Positions 7,913-16,252 are shown, counted from the first letter of the stretch. The stretch: DNA of 64,000 bases from an uncultured Verrucomicrobiales bacterium (GCA_937928735.1 CALFVF010000020.1:1-64000), one strand, 5' to 3'. Numbers and translations: made by a program. The notes: generated from the letters alone by a model not told the origin.

Positions 7913-9169
7913 ATGAAACGAACTTTACCAATGATATTCCTAGGGCTGAGCCTTGTAGGCAGCCTGCACGCTCAGTTCCAGCCAGTGGATGGGCTACCCT
8001 TTCTTCGTGAACACGAATCAGAACAGCTCGATAAGCAAGCGCTGAGTTTCTACCAAGCTATCCAGCCACTGGCTGAATCCCTTAAGCACACCTCAGTGGG
8101 TATCGAACATCGTGGGCGCCGCCTTGCCCTAGGGACTGTGACCAGTGTCGGGGTGGTTTCTAAATGGAGTGAAGTGATGCGCTACCGCGACACACTCACT
8201 TACCGATTACCCACAGGCGAGCGCGTGCGCACCAGACCTATTGGTGTGATAGAGGAGTTTGACCTAGTGATACTCAGCGCCCCAGAGGAGCTCAAGTCAC
8301 TGGACATCAGTTCTAGCAAGGGAATGGGAGACGCGCAGATTGGAGAATTTCTCTTTGTCGCAGGGCCCGGAGGTGAAGCGCATAGCCTAGGAGTTGTTAG
8401 CGTGGCACCACGCAGTCTGCGAGAGTCTGACAAGGCCTACTTAGGAGTCGTCATGGATATGCAGTATGCTGGAGAAGGCGTGCGAATCCGTGGGGTGCAA
8501 GAAGGCACAACTGCCGCCAAAGCTGATCTGCGAGCCAATGATATCGTTCTCGAAATCAATGGCGAGCCACTGAAAGGTGCTCTAGAAATGGGGAATATCC
8601 TCCAGCAGATGAAGGCCGGGAGTGAAGTCACTATTCGCTATCAGCGCCTCCAGCAAGAGCAAGAAATCAACCTCACCTTAGGAGGGCGCCCCCAGTTCCA
8701 GGATCAAGCTCAGGGAAGAATCCAGAAAATGCAGAAAATGGGAGCCACTCTAAGTAAAGTGCGCAGTGATTTCCCCAATGCGATGCAATCAGACATGCCA
8801 CTTGACCCCGAAGACTGTGGAGGGCCCGTCTACAATCTCGAAGGTGAATTTCTAGGAATAGCCATCGCACGTGCCAGCCGCACCAAGTCCTACATCATAC
8901 CTGCCGATGAGCTAGCTGAACTCCTCACTCCACAAGAAACAACACCGAGTATCGCGGAAGAAGTCGAGCCGGATGCTGCGAATGAACTCAACGAGGAAGA
9001 AGGCCTACCTATTGCAAAGGCAGAAATAGAGCCTGAACGCGCACAACTTGTCGACCCAGAGGGCCTAGTGTCGCCAGAGAAACTACACAAACTTATCGAG
9101 CAGAAGCGCAAAGAGCTAATGCTATTAGAACAAGAACTCATAGAGCAGCAGGGGCGATTGAATCACTGA
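7913..9169 (+). CDS. Degenerate HtrA-like protein with PDZ embedded before a Cys-substituted active-site motif
   Basis: Secreted (signal peptide MKRTLPMIFLGLSLVGSLHA) 418-residue relative of the preceding protease. The first barrel is at residues about 50-150, but the usual TAxH catalytic His motif is absent. A PDZ domain (YLGVVMDMQYAG to INLTL, residues 177-257) comes before the segment corresponding to the Ser motif, which here reads PEDCGGPVYNLEGEFLG with Cys302 where GDSGGP has Ser. The order is therefore barrel, PDZ, second-barrel completion, instead of protease then PDZ. Residues 340-418 are acidic and end in a coiled coil (KLIEQKRKELMLLEQELIEQ). Without the His it is probably a binding or regulatory pseudoprotease. 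Placed 14 bases after the active protease. Confidence 0.8.
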   Translation: MKRTLPMIFLGLSLVGSLHAQFQPVDGLPFLREHESEQLDKQALSFYQAIQPLAESLKHTSVGIEHRGRRLALGTVTSVGVVSKWSEVMRYRDTLTYRLPTGERVRTRPIGVIEEFDLVILSAPEELKSLDISSSKGMGDAQIGEFLFVAGPGGEAHSLGVVSVAPRSLRESDKAYLGVVMDMQYAGEGVRIRGVQEGTTAAKADLRANDIVLEINGEPLKGALEMGNILQQMKAGSEVTIRYQRLQQEQEINLTLGGRPQFQDQAQGRIQKMQKMGATLSKVRSDFPNAMQSDMPLDPEDCGGPVYNLEGEFLGIAIARASRTKSYIIPADELAELLTPQETTPSIAEEVEPDAANELNEEEGLPIAKAEIEPERAQLVDPEGLVSPEKLHKLIEQKRKELMLLEQELIEQQGRLNH

Positions 9170-9206
9170 ATGTAAGAGTCTATCAGTAAACCCAGCAAAA
9201 AAAACT

Positions 9207-9551
9207 ATGTTTGTAGAATACCGAATCCAGACTTACTTCGCCGCGTTGCAGACAATTATCATTGTTTTAGGAAGTTTTGCGATCGCTCTTGTTTCTAAAG
9301 TATCAGGTCATTCGGAGAGTTTGGCAGGGTCTCTAGGGTTCTTCGCGAGCCTCATTCATTGGAGTTATTTTCTTCTTATTTTACCTGTTCTGTGGGTCAT
9401 TCTTTCCATCAAGTTAGGAGGGCTTAACTCTAGATGGTTCACACGGAGATGGATGTTTGTTACCGGCATGCTGTCTTTATTCTTATTGAGTGCTCTGTAC
9501 TTTTTTATTCTGATAAGTATTCGTACTCAAATGGTGCAGGTTGCGCTATAG
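9207..9551 (+). CDS. Small three-helix membrane protein, unknown
   Basis: A 114-residue protein with three predicted membrane segments: about residues 13-32 (LQTIIIVLGSFAIALVS), 50-70 (WSYFLLILPVLWVILSI) and 83-103 (MFVTGMLSLFLLSALYFFIL). The loops are short and basic (LNSRWFTRRW), suggesting the loop after helix two is cytoplasmic. No catalytic motif or known family is recognisable. It follows the pseudoprotease gene by 37 bases on the same strand and could share its transcript. No signal-peptide cleavage site is apparent. Confidence 0.6.
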   Translation: MFVEYRIQTYFAALQTIIIVLGSFAIALVSKVSGHSESLAGSLGFFASLIHWSYFLLILPVLWVILSIKLGGLNSRWFTRRWMFVTGMLSLFLLSALYFFILISIRTQMVQVAL

Positions 9552-9660
9552 TCCACCCATGGTGCATTCTGGATTCTGGCTGCTAAACACGTTTGATCGT
9601 GATTAAGTCATCTTCTTTTTTGCTTTGAGTCGAACGCTTCTGCCGTATAACTGAGCTAGT

Positions 9661-10374
9661 ATGGTAGAAGGTAATAGCGTATTTCAGCCCACACGCTGGA
9701 CACTCGTTCAGAAGCTAAAGGTGGCACCTTGTGCAGAAGCGCAAGAGGCTCTCAATGAGCTGTGTGGTCTGTACTGGCGCCCTCTCTATGCCTATGCACG
9801 TAGCTATGGCCGGAGTTCGCAGGATTCAGAGGATGTCGTACAAGGCTTTCTAACCAAAGGGGTGGAGAAGGCGATTTTTAAAGCGGCTGATCAAGAAAAA
9901 GGGAAAATGAGAACCTTCTTGCTGACATCCTTTAAGCGTTACTTGAGGGATGAGCACGCGAAGTTGATGACTCTAAAGAGAGGGGAAGGGAAGATAGATC
10001 TCGTTGATCTCCAAGCTGAGGAAACCCAGTGGAAAGACAATGATGCCCAAGACCCTACGTTGCACTTTGATCGTCGCTGGGCGTTGATTATTGTAGAAAG
10101 TGCGAGAACACAACTTCGTAAAAAATACGGAAAAGAAGGCAAGTTAGCTCTCCACGATACGCTTGTGGGCTGCCTTACCGGAGAGCTAACAAGTAGCTAC
10201 GCTGATCTCTCGGAGCAGTTAGGTATTTCTCTCGCGGCAGTGAAAGTAGGAGTACACCGCATGAGAAAGCGGTTTGGGGAATTATTACGCGCGGAGATCC
10301 AGGAAACGGTGGGGCCAGATGAAGACCCCGATCATGAACTGCGCTACCTCATTGGCATTCTAGCAGATGTATGA
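9661..10374 (+). CDS. ECF RNA polymerase sigma factor
   Basis: Extracytoplasmic-function sigma-70 factor, 237 aa. The N-terminus FQPTRWTLVQKL and region 2 (LYWRPLYAYARSYGRSSQDSEDVVQGF, residues about 38-64) are typical of the PVC-group sigma factors that are paired with kinases. Region 4 lies near residues 160-205 (LTSSYADLSEQLGISLAAVKVGVHRMRKRF) with a helix-turn-helix. There is no anti-sigma gene; instead the next gene is a Ser/Thr kinase whose ATG overlaps this stop codon (ATGA). This arrangement suggests kinase-mediated control of the sigma factor, which is inference. Start chosen at the ATG; a possible -10-like TATAAC lies 10 bases before it at 9646-9651. Confidence 0.9.
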   Translation: MVEGNSVFQPTRWTLVQKLKVAPCAEAQEALNELCGLYWRPLYAYARSYGRSSQDSEDVVQGFLTKGVEKAIFKAADQEKGKMRTFLLTSFKRYLRDEHAKLMTLKRGEGKIDLVDLQAEETQWKDNDAQDPTLHFDRRWALIIVESARTQLRKKYGKEGKLALHDTLVGCLTGELTSSYADLSEQLGISLAAVKVGVHRMRKRFGELLRAEIQETVGPDEDPDHELRYLIGILADV

Positions 10375-12074
10375 AAGAAGGCATTACGCGACACGAATCC
10401 CAGAAAGCCCAGCAGATGTTGCAGTGGGCTCTCACCGACAAGTTAGAGACTCCCGATGTTACAGATGACTTAGAGATTCCAGGCTATAGAATCACCCAAA
10501 AGCTAGGAGAAGGCGGCATGGGGGCCGTGTATCATGCAGAGCACGAGAGCACGGGGCGCAGAGTGGCCATTAAGGTCTTTACTCTGAGTGGGCGAGATGC
10601 TGACTTATTCCTAGAGCGTTTCCAGCGAGAGGGAAAGCTGTTAGAGCAGATTAAGCACACCCATGTCGTAGGGATAGAAAAGGCTGATGTACTAGAAGAC
10701 GGCACCCCCTACATAATCCTTGAGTATGTCCATGGGCATGATCTCGCCAAGCGCCTAAAGATCGATAAAACTATTACACCTATCGAGACACTGCGTATCG
10801 TCATAGCTGTCTGTCGAGGGCTCAATAGAGCGCACGAGCTAGGGATGATTCACAGGGATATTAAACCCGCCAATGTTCTACTCGGTAAGCAAGGGGAGGT
10901 GAAATTAAGTGACTTTGGAATTTCTAAGGGGAATTTAGAAAACCCCCAGCACACCCAACTCACACTGACAGGAATCACCTTAGGAACAGTCGACTACATG
11001 TCACCGGAGCAGGCAGAAGGCAAGCCTCTCGATACCCGCTCAGACCTCTATAGTATCGGAGTTCTCATCTATGAAATGTTAACAGGCATGACACCTCGTG
11101 GAGCCTTCATGCCACTAGATACACTAGGATTTCCCAAAGAACTTCATCGCATAGTGATGCGCTGCCTACAGAGAGACCCGAATCAGAGACCAGCAACAGC
11201 AGCTAACCTATCACTGGCTCTAAGAAAAATCAGAGAGAACCTGCTCCGTAAACAAAGTAACAAACAGCCTTACTACCTAGCAGGCTGTGGTGCTGTGTGC
11301 GCGATCGCCATTGCTCTCTATCTCGCACAGCGCCACCCCTCAAAGCACCAGAATGGAGAACAAACGAGTGATCAAGCTCCAGCCCAGCTGACTATCGAGA
11401 GAGCTTTACAAAAAGGAAATCATCCACAGCACATAAAACAGCCAGACACAGTCAAGGAGGAAGAAGCCGAAGCTCAAATATCAGCTATAGAGAAACTTCC
11501 GCTTGAGATTCCAAACTGGATAGAGCTCTCAAGTAAAATAGATGTGTTAGAAAATCGCCAAAACGGGCAGTGGTATAAAGATGGCAACAGGCTCTGGTGC
11601 AAAGCCAATGAGATCGCGAGCATAGCACTGCCACAGCGCACGGGGAATGAATACTGCCTCGAATGTGACTTTATTCGAGAAGAAGGCGAGGGGGCCGTGG
11701 CCCTCTTTTTACCGACTTCAGTAGGCATGCTGAGTCTAGAGATCGATGCGAATGAAGTGCATTTCACAGGGTTTAGGCATCTAAAGGCACTTGCACCCAC
11801 TCATGGCGGGCGGGGAGAAGCAACCTCATATAGAATCCAGAATGGTCGCCTCTATCACCTCAGCACCCAAGTGACTGAGGACTCAGTGATGGTGAAAATC
11901 AATAGCCAAGAAATCGGTCGCTGGAAACTCAGCAGGAACCGTGAGAATCTCGCTGGAAAGTGGAATTTCCCAAAGAAGCGCCAGCTCGCACTAGGAGCTT
12001 GGAAATCACGCTGCATGTTTGCCAACGTAAGGTTTCGCCGAGGTGTTTTTCACCCGATATTACCCGCAGAGTGA
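10371..12074 (+). CDS. Transmembrane Ser/Thr protein kinase with C-terminal LamG-like domain
   Basis: Hanks-type kinase, 567 aa. Kinase domain at residues about 38-290: glycine loop GEGGMGAVYHA (46-56), catalytic VAIK Lys68, HRDIKPANVLL from 161, DFGISKG from 181, and GTVDYMSPEQ near 205. A single membrane helix follows at 301-320 (YYLAGCGAVCAIAIALYLAQ). The outer part, about residues 380-560, is beta-rich (WYKDGNRLWC, LECDFIREEGEGAVALFLP, GRLYHLSTQV, GKWNFPKKRQLALGAW) and resembles the concanavalin/LamG-type 3-keto-disaccharide hydrolase (DUF1080) fold seen in PVC kinases; it may sense a ligand. It overlaps the sigma-factor gene by 4 bases, so the two are translationally coupled. Confidence 0.9.
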   Translation: MKEGITRHESQKAQQMLQWALTDKLETPDVTDDLEIPGYRITQKLGEGGMGAVYHAEHESTGRRVAIKVFTLSGRDADLFLERFQREGKLLEQIKHTHVVGIEKADVLEDGTPYIILEYVHGHDLAKRLKIDKTITPIETLRIVIAVCRGLNRAHELGMIHRDIKPANVLLGKQGEVKLSDFGISKGNLENPQHTQLTLTGITLGTVDYMSPEQAEGKPLDTRSDLYSIGVLIYEMLTGMTPRGAFMPLDTLGFPKELHRIVMRCLQRDPNQRPATAANLSLALRKIRENLLRKQSNKQPYYLAGCGAVCAIAIALYLAQRHPSKHQNGEQTSDQAPAQLTIERALQKGNHPQHIKQPDTVKEEEAEAQISAIEKLPLEIPNWIELSSKIDVLENRQNGQWYKDGNRLWCKANEIASIALPQRTGNEYCLECDFIREEGEGAVALFLPTSVGMLSLEIDANEVHFTGFRHLKALAPTHGGRGEATSYRIQNGRLYHLSTQVTEDSVMVKINSQEIGRWKLSRNRENLAGKWNFPKKRQLALGAWKSRCMFANVRFRRGVFHPILPAE

Positions 12075-12093
12075 AGCCCACTTGCTAGTAGCT

Positions 12094-12726
12094 CTATGCT
12101 CTCAGAGAGAGGGATTTCTCAATAATGAGGTGGGCGAGGTGTTGCTTGTCAGCCTTGGCAATAGCCTCTTGAGACTCAGCTTCGACAAAGAATATCTCGT
12201 TCTCATTACTATCAAAGCCGATATCTGGACGAGACACATCATTAGCAACAATGAGATCGCACTGCTTTTTCTCCAGCTTGATTCTTGCGTGCTCAATGAC
12301 TTTTTGAGTTTCCGCAGCAAACCCAATAAGAGTCCCTTTAAAGCCAAATTCAGGGCGGCAAGAAGCTAGAATGTCACGCGTCTTGGTGAGTTCGAGAGTC
12401 ATCGTGTCACCATGTTTTTTAAGCTTCTGCTCGGCAATATCCACAGGTCGGTAATCTGCCACGGCAGCGGCGAAAATCGCGATATCTGCCTTACCAATCC
12501 AGCGCTCGACCGCCTCATACATCTCCTGAGCTGTCTCGACAGGTAAGAAGTCCAGACCCTCAGGGATATCGAGGTTAGTAGGGCCAGAGATTAGCGTGAC
12601 ACTGTGGCCAGCTTCAATGGCCGCTTGAGCGATCGCATAGCCCATTTTACCAGATGATTTATTGGTCAAATATCGCACAGGATCAATAGCTTCTCTGGTC
12701 GGGCCGGCTGTGATTAGAAAGTTCAT
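12094..12726 (-). CDS. coaB: Phosphopantothenate-cysteine ligase, stand-alone CoaB
   Basis: CoaB joins cysteine to 4'-phosphopantothenate in coenzyme A synthesis. The 210-residue protein has the family landmarks: ITAGPTREAIDPVRYLTNKS at residues 5-24, SSGKMG, AAAVADYRP near 88, the lysine motif QKLKKHG near 100, GFAAET near 138 and NDVSRPDIGF near 167. Most bacteria fuse CoaB to the flavoprotein decarboxylase CoaC (about 400 aa); that half is absent here and no coaC is in the window, so CoaC must be encoded elsewhere. The gene converges on the kinase gene with only 19 bases between stops. Confidence 0.92.
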   Translation of the reverse strand: MNFLITAGPTREAIDPVRYLTNKSSGKMGYAIAQAAIEAGHSVTLISGPTNLDIPEGLDFLPVETAQEMYEAVERWIGKADIAIFAAAVADYRPVDIAEQKLKKHGDTMTLELTKTRDILASCRPEFGFKGTLIGFAAETQKVIEHARIKLEKKQCDLIVANDVSRPDIGFDSNENEIFFVEAESQEAIAKADKQHLAHLIIEKSLSLRA

Positions 12727-12860
12727 AAAATTGGAAAGAGCTCTTGCCAGAAATCTCTAGAGAGCGCGAGGGAATACTTCATGAAAAAAGAAGTGAAAAG
12801 AGTTGAGCTTTTTTGGTGGGAGTGTTTCTGTACTCACACTTCCCAGTGACTGGGTTTATA

Positions 12861-12945
12861 GCGCACGTGGCGGAATTGGTAGACGCGCTGTCTTCAGGCG
12901 GCAGTGCCTTCGGGCGTGGAGGTTCGACTCCTCTCGTGCGCACCA
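12861..12945 (+). tRNA. tRNA-Leu (anticodon CAG)
   Basis: Cloverleaf built by eye. The acceptor stem GCGCACG pairs with CGTGCGC. The anticodon stem CTGTC/GGCAG closes the loop TTCAGGC, giving anticodon CAG at 12895-12897 (reads CUG). The long variable arm GCC-TTCG-GGC is typical of a class II tRNA such as Leu. The T stem GGAGG/CCTCT (one G-T pair) encloses TTCGACT. The 3' CCA is encoded. No second tRNA is adjacent. I saw no repeat of its 3' end nearby that would mark an integrated element. Confidence 0.97.
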
Positions 12946-13161
12946 TTACCTCTGTAGGGGGGTAGGGTGATGTGTCATTAGATTGTATGGGAGTTTACTG
13001 TGGTGAAATCGAACCATATCGTTAGACTGTTAGTTAAGTATTATCTAAGGTTGAATTGATTGTTTGAGCGTGCCTTGCAAAGTTTTTTTGTGCTTTATTT
13101 TGTTAAAAAACATTTATCAATTTATTTGCTAAATAAATACTCCTAGGTTTATGGGTTTAAT

Positions 13162-13175
13162 TTATTCATGAATAA
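13162..13175. repeat. Perfect 14-base palindrome TTATTCATGAATAA
   Basis: The sequence TTATTCATGAATAA equals its own reverse complement. Its half, TTATTCATGA, recurs in both arms of the hairpin at 13273-13301, so the half-site is present four times within 140 bases. This is the pattern expected of a dimeric regulator binding twice, but no regulator is identified. Confidence 0.6.
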
Positions 13176-13272
13176 TAAATTATGTTAGTTTCTGTCATTA
13201 TTCTAACAAATTTTTCCCAGATTTCCCCAATGTTTTTCTAAAAATCAGCGTAACACTGACAAGCTCTAGAGA

Positions 13273-13301
13273 GTTATTCATGAAAATAAATCATGAATAA
13301 C
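13273..13301. repeat. 11-bp perfect inverted repeat with 7-base loop
   Basis: GTTATTCATGA (13273-13283), loop AAATAAA, then TCATGAATAAC (13291-13301). The arms carry the same TTATTCATGA half-site as the palindrome at 13162. It lacks a T-run, so it is not an obvious terminator; an operator pair or structured leader is more likely. It lies about 300 bases before the next start codon. Confidence 0.6.
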
Positions 13302-13439
13302 CAGTAATTGTTTCATAGTTTTGCTAAAATTCTGATGAATTCCTACAATTTATGATTGAATATGGCAAAAATTTGATTAAAAAATTCAAAATTGCCCCAA
13401 AATCAGTTTTCAGCCATTTAGATCTTGCTGTTTGATTTT

Positions 13440-13455
13440 TGAAATGATCATTTCA
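13440..13455. repeat. Perfect 16-base palindrome TGAAATGATCATTTCA
   Basis: Self-complementary 16-mer, flanked by TTTGA at 13431-13435 and TCAAA at 13456-13460, which extend the symmetry with a gap. It is 152 bases before the start of the repeat-protein gene at 13607. Could be an operator; the sequence differs from the TTATTCATGA type upstream. Confidence 0.5.
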
Positions 13456-13606
13456 TCAAATGTAAATTATTCTGGTGAAGAAATGTCTGATTTCCGTCAA
13501 ATGAATTTTCTTAAATATGACTAATCTTTATCTGTTTCACTAAATTATTAGCCACCAATTTACCTGGATTTATATTTTCAAAGTATTTTCAAAACCCCAC
13601 GACATT

Positions 13607-14989
13607 ATGTTAACTGATTGCGCAAAAAAACGGTGGCTGATACTAGGTTCTGTGACCTTCGTAGGGGTTTGTTCACTACCTCTGGTGCTCAGGAAGAACA
13701 CGGAGGTGCAAGATCGAGCTCTGGGGGCAATGAACCAAAACCCAAATAAAGTGGCTAAAGTTTCCAGAGGAGAACGTTTGAGCCAAGAGCAAGGACACTC
13801 TCATTCACGCTACAGAGATAGGGAGTACCTAGCGACACTCTCTCGGCGAGAGTTAAAACAACTCGGAGAGACACTGGGACAAACAGACAGAGAATTAGGA
13901 ATGATTCTACTAGAGCTCCTAGCTGTGGATTTCGGACGTATGGATTCTTTTGCAACGGGGTTTTTTGAAGGATGGGCGAAGAATGATCCCAAAGGGGCGT
14001 TATCATTTATCGCGAATTTCGGAAATCAGGAGCAATTAGAATTTAAGAGCCAAGCCCATCTTGTGGCTAGAATCTGGGCAGAGAAAGAGCCCAGTTCAGC
14101 GAGTGACTTTCTTAAGCACATGTATGAGGTGAATGGTCAGCGTAAGGAGCAAATCGGTGACGTACTAACAAGTGCTGTGAATGTCTGGTCACGCAAGGCA
14201 CCCAAGGATGCGTTTCAATTTTTGCGCACAACGGCTAAAGAATATAGAGAAGGGCCAGTTCTTACTTACCTCGCTGAATATTGGGCCAATGTGAATCCCA
14301 TAGAGGCTCTTGAGCAGGCGAAGCTTGCAGATTTAACGCCTCTTGAGAGCAATCTTCTCATGGATGGTGTGTTAAGGTCTTGGTCAGAGTCTGATCCTGA
14401 GCTTACGGCAGCTTGGTTTCTTGAAGGAGTTGAGAATGAGGAGCAGAAGTATTTAGGCCAAGCTGCAGAAACGATTGCTAGAAACCTCTTTGAAACAACC
14501 ACAGTGGATGCCGTAGTGGAGTGGGCTCAGCAGATTCAAGATAAGGACGTGCGCAAGGAAGCTCTCGTGGGTGCTGCGTTGATGTGGAAAACTGGAGTTG
14601 GGGACAAGTCGCCAGAGAAGGTTCTTGGAGCCTTCACTCAAGGCCTAGCAGCGGGAGACTTGGTCTATCAAGATGCACTATTTGAGTCTGCCTCGGCCAT
14701 GGCTGATTCAAAACCAGAAGTGATCGCTGAGTGGCTCAATGGACAGGAACAATTTTCTGAACTCACTGATCCAGTCGTACATGGTTTCGTTTCTACGCTC
14801 TCAGGCTCTGCGCCCTTTGAGGTAGTGCTGGGTTGGTCTGGCGTCATTGTACAATCAGAGCTGAGAAATCGTCAGCAAATTTCCATTCTTACGGATTGGG
14901 CTCTCCAAGATAAAGAAGGATATCTGTCCTGGGTCGAATCCAATCAAGAATCACTCTCTGAGAGCGTGATTCAGGCACTATCATTCTAA
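13607..14989 (+). CDS. Exported helical-repeat protein with W-x-x-x-(D/E)P repeats
   Basis: A 460-residue protein with an N-terminal membrane or signal segment (WLILGSVTFVGVCSLPLVL, residues 10-28). The rest is alpha-helical and built from degenerate repeats of about 35 residues. Each repeat carries Trp, then Asp/Glu-Pro about four residues later and an Ala-rich helix: GWAKNDPKGALSFI, IWAEKEPSSASDFL, VWSRKAPKDAFQFL, YWANVNPIEALEQA, SWSESDPELTAAWF. Such repeats are frequent in exported proteins of Verrucomicrobiota; their role is not established, and a protein-binding solenoid is the likely structure. No catalytic motif. It is preceded by the AT-rich palindrome region and followed 57 bases later by another exported protein. 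Confidence 0.75.
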   Translation: MLTDCAKKRWLILGSVTFVGVCSLPLVLRKNTEVQDRALGAMNQNPNKVAKVSRGERLSQEQGHSHSRYRDREYLATLSRRELKQLGETLGQTDRELGMILLELLAVDFGRMDSFATGFFEGWAKNDPKGALSFIANFGNQEQLEFKSQAHLVARIWAEKEPSSASDFLKHMYEVNGQRKEQIGDVLTSAVNVWSRKAPKDAFQFLRTTAKEYREGPVLTYLAEYWANVNPIEALEQAKLADLTPLESNLLMDGVLRSWSESDPELTAAWFLEGVENEEQKYLGQAAETIARNLFETTTVDAVVEWAQQIQDKDVRKEALVGAALMWKTGVGDKSPEKVLGAFTQGLAAGDLVYQDALFESASAMADSKPEVIAEWLNGQEQFSELTDPVVHGFVSTLSGSAPFEVVLGWSGVIVQSELRNRQQISILTDWALQDKEGYLSWVESNQESLSESVIQALSF

Positions 14990-15046
14990 AATCTAACATA
15001 CTCTGTGAGACAGAAACCCGAAATAAACATATAAAAACTGAAAAAC

Positions 15047-16252
15047 ATGATACTAAAAAACCTTAAAAAAAGAATCCTCTTAGGAGTCTTTCTCGTGCCT
15101 CTTCTAACTAATACGAGTTCTGCAATGGGCTACAATGCAAGGGATGCGGACGCCTCTTCCAAACCGTTTAGGAGTTTTCCTGTTCCAGGTAATCCTCAAG
15201 TGACGTTGCAACAACTGATAGACCAGAATCCTAATGGGGCTCGCATTCGACTTGCAGGAGACCAGACTTATACCTTCTCAAATGTAGAACTTACTTCAGA
15301 TATTCACTTAAGGATTCCGTCTTCAGCTAGGCTTCGTGTCACTGATGGAGAGCGCACAATGTTTTTTATTGGGCGTAGAGAAGAAGCCAGAAATGTTTCC
15401 ATCACTTCTACGAGTGGGCGATTTTTAGTGGATTTTAGAAATAAGGATGAGGGTGAGCGTGTTGTTTTTGTGGCGACATTTAATGCGAATAATGTCAAAA
15501 TAGCGAATTGTACCATTAGAGATAATTTAACTCTTATTAATTCTATTGTTCCTCAGGAGAGAGCTGGAAATCTTTTTACAAGAAGACTGACTGTTTCTAA
15601 TGTACGACAGTTTGATGGTAACGGGGGCTATGGAATTGTACAGCCTGCTAGATTACGAGATGCTGTATTCTCAAACTTAAATGGCAGAGGAGGGATAACA
15701 CTGCGCTTAGAGCCTGGGCAAGCCCTAGGTAACCAAGCCTATGCAGACGTAAGAGCGGATAATATCACAGGAATTGATGGACGCGCTGCAGTCTCACTAT
15801 CTCCTCATAGTGCAGACGGGGTTCGAGTTAATATTGATAATGTTGTGTCCGATGGGTGTGCCTACGGAGTATTAGCGCCTAATGGATTTGGTTCAAGAGT
15901 TGGTAAATTCACAGAGACTGAAATCACAGATATTGACGTGACCTATTCCGATACTGGAGGTCAGGAGCGCTTAAGAAAGAGAGCTGAGAGACATCGTTTT
16001 CGGATTTGGGATGCGTATACGAATACAGGAACCATCACCAATAGCACCACCCAAGAGCTAGTGGATCTTGCTGAAAACCTGAGAGGTCCAACAGTTGCGG
16101 GAATTCTGACACCAACAGACCCCTCAGCGGATGTCACGATTAATGGGCCCGTTCAATTCCATGATTTTCCGAGAAACTCCCTCCGTAGAGCTGATGCGAC
16201 AGATTACTTAGATAGCTCTGTCATTAGCGCGCGAATCAACGCCTTAGACTAA
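15047..16252 (+). CDS. Secreted right-handed beta-helix protein
   Basis: A 401-residue exported protein with signal peptide (KKRILLGVFLVPLLTNTSSA). After a segment resembling the start of pectate-lyase-like folds (VTLQQLIDQNPNGARIRLAG, then YTFSNVELTSDIHLRI), it has many short strands with Asn/Asp turns (NVKIANCTIRDNLTLIN, LTVSNVRQFDGNGGYG, ADVRADNITGIDG, VNIDNVVSDGC) typical of parallel beta-helix polysaccharide lyases and hydrolases. I cannot identify catalytic residues or a specific substrate. Length and secretion fit a surface polysaccharide-degrading or binding protein, but that is inference. A hairpin terminator follows at 16317. Confidence 0.7.
   Translation: MILKNLKKRILLGVFLVPLLTNTSSAMGYNARDADASSKPFRSFPVPGNPQVTLQQLIDQNPNGARIRLAGDQTYTFSNVELTSDIHLRIPSSARLRVTDGERTMFFIGRREEARNVSITSTSGRFLVDFRNKDEGERVVFVATFNANNVKIANCTIRDNLTLINSIVPQERAGNLFTRRLTVSNVRQFDGNGGYGIVQPARLRDAVFSNLNGRGGITLRLEPGQALGNQAYADVRADNITGIDGRAAVSLSPHSADGVRVNIDNVVSDGCAYGVLAPNGFGSRVGKFTETEITDIDVTYSDTGGQERLRKRAERHRFRIWDAYTNTGTITNSTTQELVDLAENLRGPTVAGILTPTDPSADVTINGPVQFHDFPRNSLRRADATDYLDSSVISARINALD

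Larger units (their letters stand above)
12946..13606. other. Very AT-rich 660-base intergenic region with palindromes
   Basis: No convincing gene on either strand. After the tRNA the base composition drops to strongly AT-rich, unlike the genes around it. It holds several inverted repeats, listed separately: TTTATTT-GCT-AAATAAA at 13121-13137, TTATTCATGAATAA at 13162-13175, an 11-bp hairpin at 13273-13301, and TGAAATGATCATTTCA at 13440-13455. The promoter of the downstream secreted repeat protein should lie here. No DnaA-box cluster is visible, so I do not call an origin. Confidence 0.6.

Noticed and set aside
12861-12945. tRNA-Leu as an attachment site for an integrated element
   Set aside because: No repeat of its 3' end was seen downstream, no integrase with a catalytic domain is near, and the following region is AT-rich but without phage or ICE genes.
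12946-13606. Replication origin in the AT-rich gap
   Set aside because: No cluster of DnaA boxes or dnaA/dnaN/gyr genes is visible; palindromes alone are not sufficient.
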